Of a stretch of DNA of 64,000 nucleotides, positions 1-8,026 are shown piece by piece. Below the pieces are notes generated by a model. It ran no database searches, had not been told where the DNA came from, and was given only the letters and a program-made list of their open reading frames with translations. The stretch is from Kitasatospora sp. NBC_00458 (GTDB lineage Bacteria; Actinomycetota; Actinomycetes; Streptomycetales; Streptomycetaceae). Position numbers and translations under genes: made by a program. The DNA is taken from the NCBI RefSeq assembly GCF_036013975.1, contig NZ_CP107904.1, positions 6,411,001 through 6,475,000 on the forward strand. Reading direction: 5' to 3'. Every line of letters starts with the position of its first letter. Within the stretch, counting starts at the first letter, position 1.

Positions 1-66
1 GTGGCGCGGTGGCGGCGGGGCGTGGCGCGGCGTGGCGCTGGGCCGGGCGGCGTGGCGCGGTGGCGG
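1..66. repeat. Low-complexity gtggcgcgg repeats
   Basis: Imperfect repeats of gtggcgcgg and cgtggcgctg fill the first 66 bases, just downstream of the PucR-type regulator gene. No gene is supported here; open frames across it are composition artefacts. Confidence 0.5.
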
Positions 67-115
67 GGCGGCCGGGGGACGGCGGGAGGGCCGGAGGGCG
101 GCGGTGGCGCGGGGG

Positions 116-1717
116 CTACGGCTCGGCCGGGAGCCGCAGCTGGAGCATGGCCAGCAGCCGCTGCTGCGGCTGCGACAGGTCGATGCCGGTCAGCTGCTCG
201 GCCCGGCGGACCCGGTACCGCAGCGTGTTGGGGTGGATGTGCAGGGCGTCCGCCGCGACCCTGACCTCGCCCAGCGCGTCCAGCCAGGCCAGCACCGACT
301 CGGCGAGCCGCGTACCGTGCCGGAGGTCGTACGCGGTGAGCGCGGTCAGCCGCGGGTCGCGCAGCCCGCCCCGCTCCTGGAGCAGTGCCAGCACCTCGCT
401 GACCAGCACCTCCGCCTGCACGTCGATCAGCGCGGCCACCTCCAGGTCCACCCCGCCGCGCCCCATCGCGTCCAGGATCCGGTCCGCCTGCGCCCGCGAG
501 TCGGGCACCCGGGGGAGGCCGTCCACGGTCGACCCGATCGCCGCCCGCAGCGGGACGCCCAGGTGGTCCCGGGCCGCCTCGACCACCTCCTGCGCCCAGC
601 CGCGCACCGTCGCCATCGGCAGGTTCGCCGGCAGCTCGGGCAGCAGCACGTACACCCGGGACTCGATCGGCGCGAGCAGCGCCGTGGGGTGCCGGGCCGC
701 CGTGTGCACCGAGATCAGGCCGGTCACCTCCGCCCGGGTCAGCTCCTCGGTGGAGCCCGCGCTGTACGCCAGCACGGTGGCCGGTCGGCGCAGGTCCAGC
801 CCCAGGTGGGTGGCGAGCGACTGCGCGCCGGTCGAGCCCTCCAGCAGACCGGTGAGCAGCGTGCGGGTCAGCCGGACGTCCGCCGACAGCTCCCGCCGGC
901 GGCGCACCAGCTGCGCCGCCGCCACCCGGGCCGCGCCGACCAGCGCCTGCTCGGCCAGCGGGGCGAGCGCCTGGGCGCCCTCCTGCACCCAGATGGTGCC
1001 GAGGGGCTGCGCACCGGCGCGGATGCCGATCGCCAGCCGGCGGCGCAGCCCCAGCTCCGGGTGCGGGTCGACCGCGATCGCCGTGTCCGAGGTGCGCAGG
1101 TGCTGGAAGACGCCCCACTCGCGGAGCTTGGACAGGTACGGCTCGGGGCCCTGCCAGCCGAGGATGGAGAGCCTGCGCAGGTCGTCCACCTCGTCCGAGT
1201 CGGAGGACCGCGAGTAGGCGAGCACCCGGCTGGAGGTGTCCTCGATGGAGACGATGCCGTTGGTGAGGACGGCGACCGTCTGGGCGAGCGAGAAGAGGTC
1301 GCCGGCGTTGTGCTCGGCGGTGCCGGGGGAGTCCGGGGTGTCCGGTCCGGCGATGATCGCGCGGGCCAGCGAATCGAGGTGCTCCCAGCGGGTCTCCCGG
1401 CGGACCGAGAGCAGGGCCACGCCCGCCTCGGTGGCCGCCTCGCGCAGGGCGTCGGCCTGCCCGGGGGCGTCGAGCTTGACGGCCACGGCGGCGGCCCCGG
1501 CCCGGCCCGCGGCGCGCAGTGCGGGGAGGGCGGCCCGGCCGCGGGCGCCGATGGCGAGCACCAGTTCGCCGGCGGCGGCGGTCGGCGGGTCCTCCGGATC
1601 GAGGATCGCGACGTCGCGGACGGCGACGTCCAGCCCGTGCGGGGCGGCCTGGAGCTCGACCAGCGGCTCGCCGAGCGACATCAGCAGCTGGCGGAGCGGG
1701 AGGCCCGGGGAGCTCAT
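116..1717 (-). CDS. PucR/CdaR-family transcriptional regulator, probably of proline use
   Basis: A 533-residue regulator. The C-terminal 60 residues are a PucR-type helix-turn-helix (VRVAADALHIHPNTLRYRVRR, here seen as the HPNTLRYRV core), preceded by a CdaR GGDEF-like region and an N-terminal sensory part. The open frame extends further upstream, but the ATG at 1717 has a very strong ribosome binding site (AAGGAGGA, 5 to 6 bases away), so I start there. It is transcribed divergently from the P5C dehydrogenase and proline dehydrogenase genes, the arrangement in which PucR-like regulators control proline catabolism in actinomycetes; regulation of those genes is therefore inferred from family and position. 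Nothing is truncated. Confidence 0.9.
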   Translation of the reverse strand: MSSPGLPLRQLLMSLGEPLVELQAAPHGLDVAVRDVAILDPEDPPTAAAGELVLAIGARGRAALPALRAAGRAGAAAVAVKLDAPGQADALREAATEAGVALLSVRRETRWEHLDSLARAIIAGPDTPDSPGTAEHNAGDLFSLAQTVAVLTNGIVSIEDTSSRVLAYSRSSDSDEVDDLRRLSILGWQGPEPYLSKLREWGVFQHLRTSDTAIAVDPHPELGLRRRLAIGIRAGAQPLGTIWVQEGAQALAPLAEQALVGAARVAAAQLVRRRRELSADVRLTRTLLTGLLEGSTGAQSLATHLGLDLRRPATVLAYSAGSTEELTRAEVTGLISVHTAARHPTALLAPIESRVYVLLPELPANLPMATVRGWAQEVVEAARDHLGVPLRAAIGSTVDGLPRVPDSRAQADRILDAMGRGGVDLEVAALIDVQAEVLVSEVLALLQERGGLRDPRLTALTAYDLRHGTRLAESVLAWLDALGEVRVAADALHIHPNTLRYRVRRAEQLTGIDLSQPQQRLLAMLQLRLPAEP

Positions 1718-2024
1718 CGGTCCTCCTCCTTCGGGCACCTCGGTGGTGCGGTGGTCGGCGGTGGTGCCGGGTGCGGTGCAGTACGCGGCGGTGGGTGGTG
1801 CGGGGCGGGTGCCGGTGCCCGGTGGTGCGGTGAGCGGCGAGCCGCGCCGGGGGCCGCCGATCGGTGCGATCGGCCGGTTCTTCATCCGGTCGGACAACGC
1901 CGTGCGAATGATTTTAGCCGCCAGGCCAATCAAGCGGGCCCCGGTGCGGGAATAGCGTTCGTCCTGTGGCCGTCGTGCGACCCGCGTCGGCATCCCCGCA
2001 AGACATGAAGGAGAGCGTGCGCTC
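1718..2024. promoter_or_regulatory. Divergent promoter region between PucR regulator and P5C dehydrogenase
   Basis: 307 bases without a gene. It should hold the promoters of both divergent transcripts. A short less GC-rich stretch (gaatgattttagccgcc, about 1905 to 1922) is the likeliest promoter core. I could not identify a convincing operator. Confidence 0.5.
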
Positions 2025-3653
2025 ATGGACGCTGTGACCCAGGTCCCCGCGCCGGTGAACGAGCCGGTCCACAGCTACGCCCCGGGCAGCCCGGAACGGG
2101 CCCGTCTGGAGGCCAAGCTGAAGGAGCTGGGCGGCCAGGAGCCGGTCCAGCTGACCATGACGATCAACGGTGAGCGCCGCATGGGCGCCGGCGCCGAGAT
2201 CCACGTCGTCCAGCCGCACAACCACGCGGCGAGGCTCGGCACCCTGCGCAACGCCACCCAGGCGGACGCGCAGGACGCCATCGATGCTGCCCTGGCCGCC
2301 GCCCCGGCCTGGCAGGCGCTCTCCTTCGACTCGCGCGCCGCGATCTTCCTGCGCGCCGCCGACCTGCTGGCCGGCCCCTGGCGCGAGACCCTGGCCGCCG
2401 CCACCATGCTCGGCCAGTCGAAGACCGCGCAGCAGGCCGAGATCGACACCCCCTGCGAGCTGGTCGACTTCCTGCGCTTCAACGTGCACTTCGCCCGCCA
2501 GATCATGGCCGAGCAGCCGATCTCCTCGGACGGCGTGTGGAACCGCAGCGACCACCGCGCGCTGGAGGGCTTCGTCTACGCGATCACCCCGTTCAACTTC
2601 ACCGCCATCGCCGGCAACCTGCCGACCGCTCCGGCGCTGATGGGCAACGTGGTGCTCTGGAAGCCGTCGCCGACCCAGCAGTTCTCCGCGCACCTGCTGA
2701 TGCAGCTGCTGGAGGCGGCCGGCCTGCCCAAGGGCGTCATCAACATGGTGACCGGCGACGGCTTGGCCGTCTCCGAGGTCGCGCTGAAGCACCCGGCGCT
2801 CGCCGGCATCCACTTCACCGGCTCCACCGCCACCTTCCAGCACCTGTGGCGCGAGGTCGGCAACAACATCTCCGGCTACCGCACCTACCCGCGGATCGTC
2901 GGCGAGACCGGCGGCAAGGACTTCCTGGTCGCCCACCCGTCCGCCGACAAGGCCGTCCTGAAGACCGCGATGACCCGCGGCGCCTTCGAGTTCCAGGGCC
3001 AGAAGTGTTCGGCGCTCTCCCGCGCCTACGTCCCGGCGTCCATCTGGGCCGAGCTGAAGGACGAGTTCCGCGACGAGGTCGACGGCCTGACCATGGGCGA
3101 CGTCACCGACCTGTCGAACTTCATGTCCGCCGTCATCGACGACCGCGCCTTCGCCAAGAACAAGGCCGCGATCGACCGCGCCCAGGCCGACCCGCAGGTC
3201 GAGGTCCTGGCCGGCGGCACGTACGACGACAGCGTGGGCTACTTCGTCCGGCCGACCGTGCTGGTCTGCCAGGACCCGGCCTCGGAGTACTTCCGCGACG
3301 AGTACTTCGGCCCGGTCCTCGCCGTGTACGTCTACGAGGACGACCGGTACGACGAGATGCTGACCCAGATGGAGTCGGTGTCGGACTACGCCCTGACCGG
3401 CGCGATCATCTCCCAGGACCGCGAGGCCGTCCAGCACGCGATGCTCAAGCTGCGCAACGCGGCCGGCAACTTCTACATCAACGACAAGCCGACCGGCGCG
3501 GTCGTCGGCCAGCAGCCGTTCGGCGGCGCCCGTGCCTCGGGCACCAACGACAAGGCCGGCGCCAAGCAGAACCTGTCGCGCTGGACCTCGACCCGCTCGG
3601 TCAAGGAGACCTTCGTCCCGCCGACGGACTACCGCTACCCGCACATGGGCTGA
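2025..3653 (+). CDS. pruA: L-glutamate gamma-semialdehyde (1-pyrroline-5-carboxylate) dehydrogenase
   Basis: 542 residues, full length for the family. It oxidises glutamate semialdehyde to glutamate with NAD+, the second step of proline degradation. Visible hallmarks of the aldehyde dehydrogenase fold are the cofactor loop FTGSTATF, the GETGGKDF segment with the general-base glutamate, and the catalytic cysteine in FQGQKCSALSR. The ATG at 2025 follows AAGGAGAG with normal spacing. Proline dehydrogenase follows 184 bases downstream on the same strand, so the two enzymes are encoded separately rather than as a fused PutA; a divergent PucR-type regulator lies upstream. Confidence 0.95.
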   Translation: MDAVTQVPAPVNEPVHSYAPGSPERARLEAKLKELGGQEPVQLTMTINGERRMGAGAEIHVVQPHNHAARLGTLRNATQADAQDAIDAALAAAPAWQALSFDSRAAIFLRAADLLAGPWRETLAAATMLGQSKTAQQAEIDTPCELVDFLRFNVHFARQIMAEQPISSDGVWNRSDHRALEGFVYAITPFNFTAIAGNLPTAPALMGNVVLWKPSPTQQFSAHLLMQLLEAAGLPKGVINMVTGDGLAVSEVALKHPALAGIHFTGSTATFQHLWREVGNNISGYRTYPRIVGETGGKDFLVAHPSADKAVLKTAMTRGAFEFQGQKCSALSRAYVPASIWAELKDEFRDEVDGLTMGDVTDLSNFMSAVIDDRAFAKNKAAIDRAQADPQVEVLAGGTYDDSVGYFVRPTVLVCQDPASEYFRDEYFGPVLAVYVYEDDRYDEMLTQMESVSDYALTGAIISQDREAVQHAMLKLRNAAGNFYINDKPTGAVVGQQPFGGARASGTNDKAGAKQNLSRWTSTRSVKETFVPPTDYRYPHMG

Positions 3654-3837
3654 ACGCCCCCCTCGGACCCCTCGGTCCCGTGACGCCCGGTCCCGCAACC
3701 GGGCGTCCCCCGGGCGGCGGACCCCGCCCACCCGTCGCCCGCCGCCACCCTTCTCGGGTCGCGCTGCGCGCGGCACCCCTCTTCGTCCGCCGCCCGCTTT
3801 TCTGCCACCCTTAGAAGCACCAGTTCCAGGAGTCACG

Positions 3838-4767
3838 ATGCTCCGTTCCGCCCTCCTCGCGGCCTCCCGCTCCCCCCAGGTCCGCACGGTCGTCGAGAAG
3901 TTCCCGCCGACCCACGCGATAGTCGAGCGCTTCGTCGCCGGCGAGGCCCTCGACGACGCCGTCACCGCCTGCGACGACCTGGTCGCCACCGGCCGCAAGG
4001 TCACCCTGGACCACCTCGGCGAGGACACCCAGGACGCGGCCCAGGCCGCCGGCACCGCCGAGGCCTACGAGCACCTGCTCGCGGCGCTCAAGGAGACCGG
4101 CCTCGCCGCCGGCGCCGAGGTGTCGGTCAAGCTCTCGGCCGTCGGCCAGTTCCTCCCGGTGGACGGCGAGAAGATCGCCCTGGAGAACGCCCGCCGCATC
4201 TGCGAGGCCGCCGCCGACGCCGGCACCACGGTGACCCTCGACATGGAGGACCACACCACCACCGACTCCACCCTCTCCATCGCGCGCGAGCTGCGGGCCG
4301 ACTTCCCGTGGCTGGGCGTCGTCCTCCAGGCCTACCTGCGCCGCACCGAGGCCGACTGCCGCGAGTTCTCCGGCGCCGGTTCCCGGGTGCGCCTGTGCAA
4401 GGGCGCCTACAAGGAGCCCGAGTCGGTCGCCTTCCAGGGCAAGCACGAGGTCGACCTCGCGTACGTCCGCGCGCTCAAGGTCCTGATGGCGGGCGAGGGC
4501 TACCCGATGATCGCCTCGCACGACCCCAACATGATCAAGATCGCCGGCCAGCTGGCCCAGTGGAACGGCCGCAAGCGGGACTCCTTCGAGTACCAGATGC
4601 TGTACGGCATCCGCCCCGAGGAGCAGCTGCGCCTCGCCGGCGAGGGCAACACCATGCGCGTGTACCTCCCGTACGGCGAGGAGTGGTACGGCTACTTCAT
4701 GCGCCGCCTCGCGGAGCGCCCGGCCAACCTGACGTTCTTCCTGCGCGCCATGGCGACCCGCGGCTGA
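3838..4767 (+). CDS. Proline dehydrogenase (monofunctional)
   Basis: 309 residues. FAD enzyme that oxidises L-proline to 1-pyrroline-5-carboxylate; the length matches single-domain bacterial proline dehydrogenases. Recognisable barrel motifs include VSVKLSAVGQFL, VTLDMEDHTTTD, QAYLRRTEAD, RLCKGAYKEPE and, near the end, YGEEWYGYFMRRLAERPAN, which carries the substrate-binding arginines. The open frame runs upstream to 3532, but that part overlaps the previous gene; the ATG at 3838 is preceded by CCAGGAG. Spacing of 184 bases after the P5C dehydrogenase gene and a strong terminator after it suggest a two-gene operon. Confidence 0.93.
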   Translation: MLRSALLAASRSPQVRTVVEKFPPTHAIVERFVAGEALDDAVTACDDLVATGRKVTLDHLGEDTQDAAQAAGTAEAYEHLLAALKETGLAAGAEVSVKLSAVGQFLPVDGEKIALENARRICEAAADAGTTVTLDMEDHTTTDSTLSIARELRADFPWLGVVLQAYLRRTEADCREFSGAGSRVRLCKGAYKEPESVAFQGKHEVDLAYVRALKVLMAGEGYPMIASHDPNMIKIAGQLAQWNGRKRDSFEYQMLYGIRPEEQLRLAGEGNTMRVYLPYGEEWYGYFMRRLAERPANLTFFLRAMATRG

Positions 4768-4795
4768 CGTCCGCCGCCGTCCGCCACCGAGGACA

Positions 4796-4833
4796 CGGCC
4801 CGCACCCCCGATTGCGCGGAGGGGTGCGGGCCG
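4796..4833 (+). terminator. Terminator after proline dehydrogenase
   Basis: Perfect 13-bp stem, CGGCCCGCACCCC paired with GGGGTGCGGGCCG across a 12-base loop, followed by TTCTCGTT. It lies 28 bases after the stop codon and probably ends the proline operon. Confidence 0.8.
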
Positions 4834-4916
4834 TTCTCGTTCCCCGGGGCGCTCTCGCGCTGCGGCGTGCTCTCGCGCTGCGGACCTGCGGGCGGGGACC
4901 GGAGGGAGGGGCGGGC

Positions 4917-5510
4917 TCAGAGGAAGGGCTTGGTGTCCAGCTCGAAGCCGAAGGGCTCGGGGAGCGCGAGCGGCTCGCCGAAGGCGGCCAGGTGGACCTC
5001 GGTGTACTCGTCGCGGTGGGGTGCGCCGAAGAGGCTGGCCTGCGACCGCTCGCGGTCGATCAGGAGGTAGAGCGGGATTCCCGCACGGGCGTAGCAGTGG
5101 CGCTTGGCGATCCGGTCCTGGTCGGGCTTGGCGGACGTCACCTCGGCGACCATCGCCACGCCGTCCGGCTCCATCCAGGACGGGGCGCCGCGGAAGAGGC
5201 GGAGCTCCTCGGGGGCGAAGGTCGCGTCGGGGATGACGTGGTTCCTCGGGCAGAGACCGCCACTGACCAGACGGAGGCCCTTGCCGCCGGAGACGCTCAT
5301 GTCGGTGGCGGACCTGCGGGCCACCTGCTTGATCAAGTGGCTGATGTGGTCCTCGTGATCGCCGTCCGGCGGTGGTGCCACGAAGATCTCTCCCTCGATG
5401 AGCTCGGCCCGGAAGCCTTCGGGGGAGTGCAGGCTCAGGAAGCCCTCCAGCAGGATGTCCTCCTGCGACGGGGAACCTGTGATCGGTCGCTCATGCGCCA
5501 CAGCACTCAT
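4917..5510 (-). CDS. Uma2 family (DUF820) restriction-endonuclease-fold protein
   Basis: 197 residues. The sequence shows the PD-(D/E)XK-like arrangement of Uma2/DUF820 proteins: ELIEGEIFVAPPP near residue 37, PDATFAPEE near 95, then VAMVAEVTSAKPDQDR and ARAGIPLYLLIDRE. Function of this expanded actinobacterial family is unknown; nuclease activity is predicted from fold. The ATG at 5510 follows GAGGGAGGGGC. It stands alone, convergent with the proline operon and divergent from the RraA-like gene, with no partner gene that would suggest a defence role. Confidence 0.85.
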   Translation of the reverse strand: MSAVAHERPITGSPSQEDILLEGFLSLHSPEGFRAELIEGEIFVAPPPDGDHEDHISHLIKQVARRSATDMSVSGGKGLRLVSGGLCPRNHVIPDATFAPEELRLFRGAPSWMEPDGVAMVAEVTSAKPDQDRIAKRHCYARAGIPLYLLIDRERSQASLFGAPHRDEYTEVHLAAFGEPLALPEPFGFELDTKPFL

Positions 5511-5657
5511 GATGCCCCTCCCTCAGATGCGCGTCACGGTAGTCGTGGGTTCGGGGAGTTATGCCGTGCGCGATGGTTTTTCACCCGATGGTGTGATGGG
5601 GGCTGCGGCGTAGGATCCTGCTGCTGGTGAACTGGGCCCTGAGCAGGAGGAGTTGGC

Positions 5658-6353
5658 ATGGTGGTGAAGCGGTTCGCGGAGCTGTCGACGCCGTTGGTGG
5701 CGGACGCGTGCGTGCGGCTCGGGGTGGAGTTGCGGGCGGCTCCGGCGGGGGTGGCCGGGGTGGTCCCGGGGAGCCGGGTCGCCGGACGGGTGCTGCCGGT
5801 GCGGCACTACGGGAGCGTCGACGTCTTCCTGGAGGCGTACGGCTCCGCGCGGCCGGGCGACGTGCTCGTGATCGACAACGGCGGGCGGGTCGACGAGGCG
5901 TGCGTCGGCGACCTCGCGGTGCTGGAGGCGCGGGCCGCCGGGGTGGCCGGGCTGGTGGTGTGGGGGCTGCACCGGGACACCACGGAGCTGCTGGAGATCG
6001 GGCTGCCGGTGTTCAGCTACGGCAGCCTGCCGCTCGGCCCGGTGCGGCTGGACGACCGGGAGCCGGAGGCACTGGCGACGGCCCGGTTCGGCCCGCACCT
6101 GGTGGACGCCGGGGACGTGGTGTTCGCGGACGCGGACGGCGTCCTGTTCGTCCCCGCCGCCCGCCTGGACGAGGTGCTGGAGAGCGCCGCCGGGATCGCC
6201 CGCACCGAGCGCGTCCAGGCGGAGCGGATCCGCTCGGGCGACACGCTGCGCCGGCAGACCTCGTTCGACCGGTACCTGGAGCGGCGGGCCGCGGATCCGG
6301 CGTACAGCTTCCGGCAGCACCTGCGCCAGGTGGGCGGGGCGATCGAGGAGTAG
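5658..6353 (+). CDS. RraA family protein (aldolase-like fold)
   Basis: 231 residues. RraA-like proteins include regulators of RNase E and 4-hydroxy-4-methyl-2-oxoglutarate aldolases; the fold signature GDVLVIDNGGRVDEACVGDLAVLEARAAG is present around residues 72 to 100 (cited here by its DNGG and GDL cores), followed by GLVVWGLHRD and DADGVLFVP. The metal/substrate arginine usually found after the glycine-rich loop is replaced by His-Arg-Asp, so the exact reaction is open. Start ATG has AGGAGGAG upstream, and TAGGAT at 5611 may be its -10 box. A strong hairpin follows the stop. Confidence 0.82.
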   Translation: MVVKRFAELSTPLVADACVRLGVELRAAPAGVAGVVPGSRVAGRVLPVRHYGSVDVFLEAYGSARPGDVLVIDNGGRVDEACVGDLAVLEARAAGVAGLVVWGLHRDTTELLEIGLPVFSYGSLPLGPVRLDDREPEALATARFGPHLVDAGDVVFADADGVLFVPAARLDEVLESAAGIARTERVQAERIRSGDTLRRQTSFDRYLERRAADPAYSFRQHLRQVGGAIEE

Positions 6354-6396
6354 CCGCCGCGCGGGCGTAAAACCCTTGGGGAGTAGGGGAGTTGGA

Positions 6397-6436
6397 AGGG
6401 CCCGGCCGCCCCCGTTCACGGGAGCGGCCGGGCCCT
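6397..6436. terminator. Bidirectional terminator between RraA-like and TerD genes
   Basis: Perfect 13-bp inverted repeat AGGGCCCGGCCGC / GCGGCCGGGCCCT with a 14-base loop, between two convergent genes. Confidence 0.75.
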
Positions 6437-6463
6437 CGGGCGGCGCCGGAGGCGGCGGGTGCC

Positions 6464-6533
6464 GTCAGACCATCGAGGTCAGACCATCGAGGTCAGACCA
6501 TCGAGGTCAGACCATCGAGGTCAGAGCATCGAG
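6464..6533. repeat. Five 14-bp tandem repeats spanning the TerD stop codon
   Basis: Four exact copies of gtcagaccatcgag are followed by one copy with a single change (gtcagagcatcgag, 6520 to 6533). The last copy contains the stop codon and the final Ser-Met codons of the TerD gene; each extra copy repeats that stop in a different frame beyond the gene. Confidence 0.95.
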
Positions 6534-7774
6534 GCGGCGGGCTTGACCATCGCGCGGGCGGTCTTGGCGTCGACGTACTCGCCGATCGCGGTCATCACCC
6601 ACTCGCCCGAGAACTGACGGACCAGCTTGCACATCACCACGCCGGTGCGCGGCTCGGACTGGGTGAGGTCGAAGCGGACCAGCTCCTGGTTGGACGAGGC
6701 GTCGACCAGGCGGCAGTAGGCGTTCTTGACGTCGGTGAACTTCTGGCCGGAGAAGGAGTTCACCACGAACACCAGGCCGCAGACCTCCGGCGGCAGGCCG
6801 TTGAGGTGGACGGTGATCGACTCGTCGTCGCCGCCGCCCTCGCCGGTCAGGTTGTCGCCGGAGTGGGCGATGGAGCCGTTGAAGATGCCCAGCTTCATGA
6901 ACCAGGCGGTGTCCAGCTTCTCGCGCTTCGCGTCGAAGGCGATGCAGGAGGCGTCGAGGTCGATGTTGCGGCCGCGGCCGGCGGGCTCCCAGCCGAGGCC
7001 CATCCGGATCGAGGAGAGGAAGGGCTTGCCGTTCTTCTCCAGCGAGACCGAGCCGCCCTTGGTGAGGCTCACCCGGCCCTTGTCCAGGGTGACCTTGGTG
7101 AAGGACGGCGCGGCCGGGGGCACGGGCGGGGCGGCCTGCGGCATCGGCGGGGCGGAGGCCATCGCGACCCGGGGGTCGACGGCCGCGGGCGGGGCCGGCG
7201 GTGCGGCGGCGGCCGGTGCCGGGGCGGGCGGCGCGGCGGCCGGTGCCGGGGTGGCGGCCGGGGTGGGCTGGTCGTCGACGCTGACGCCGAAGTCGGTGGC
7301 GATGCCCGCCAGGCCGTCGGCGTACCCCTGGCCGACCGCGCGGACCTTCCAGGCGCCGTTGCGCTGGTAGACCTCGACCACGACCAGCGCGGTCTCCCGG
7401 CTGAGCGGCGGCGGGGTGAAGGTGACCAGCACCTCGCCGCTGGCGCTGTCCCGGACGGTCGCGGTCGGCTCGATGCCCGCGAAGGTGGCGCCGGCCTCGT
7501 CGGGGCTGGCGGTCACCACGATCTTGGTGATGCCGGCCGGGACGGCCGCGGTGTCGATGGCGATGGCGTCAGGAGTGCCCGCGGAGGCCGGACGGTGGGT
7601 CACGCCGGGCCCGTTCGGGGCGTTGTAGAAGACGAAGTCGGCGTCCGAGCGGACCTTTCCGGCATCGGTCAGCAGCAGGCCCGAGACGTCCAGCGCCTTG
7701 GGTGCGGTGACCTCGACGGTCACCCGCGCGGCGGTCAGCGGGGCGTTGCCGCCTTGGGTCAGGACCGTGGACAC
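6521..7774 (-). CDS. TerD-family protein with two TerD domains (tellurium-resistance family)
   Basis: 417 residues. Two TerD domains are joined by a Pro/Ala linker (about residues 165 to 215). The second domain is the more typical, with SLEKNGKPFLSSIRMGLGWEP, IDLDASCIAFD and GEGGGDDESI calcium-binding-like acidic loops, and NSFSGQKFTDVKNAYCRL (motifs abbreviated). TerD proteins bind Ca2+ and occur in stress, phage-inhibition and tellurite-resistance contexts; in Streptomyces several affect development. The first domain (STVLTQGGNAPL start) is more divergent. Single gene, no ter operon beside it. The start has AGGAGG upstream. A tandem repeat covers its stop codon. Confidence 0.88.
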   Translation of the reverse strand: MSTVLTQGGNAPLTAARVTVEVTAPKALDVSGLLLTDAGKVRSDADFVFYNAPNGPGVTHRPASAGTPDAIAIDTAAVPAGITKIVVTASPDEAGATFAGIEPTATVRDSASGEVLVTFTPPPLSRETALVVVEVYQRNGAWKVRAVGQGYADGLAGIATDFGVSVDDQPTPAATPAPAAAPPAPAPAAAAPPAPPAAVDPRVAMASAPPMPQAAPPVPPAAPSFTKVTLDKGRVSLTKGGSVSLEKNGKPFLSSIRMGLGWEPAGRGRNIDLDASCIAFDAKREKLDTAWFMKLGIFNGSIAHSGDNLTGEGGGDDESITVHLNGLPPEVCGLVFVVNSFSGQKFTDVKNAYCRLVDASSNQELVRFDLTQSEPRTGVVMCKLVRQFSGEWVMTAIGEYVDAKTARAMVKPAASML

Positions 7775-8026
7775 GAACTCCTCCTGGGATGCGGTGGTGC
7801 GGGGCCGGCCCCGGCGCGGGGCGGCTGTGCCGACTGGCGACCACAGTAACGAACGGGGCGGCCGAGATGAGCCCGAACGGGCGCTGACCTGTCGGGTTGC
7901 CGGGTGCTCGGCCGGGGTTCGGGCGTGCGGCGGGCGGCCCGGGCACCGGACGGGCGGCGGGGCGGCGTTCGGTCGGTGCCGTGGGGCCGGTCGGGCGGGT
8001 GCGGGGCGGCGGGCCGTCCGGCCGGG

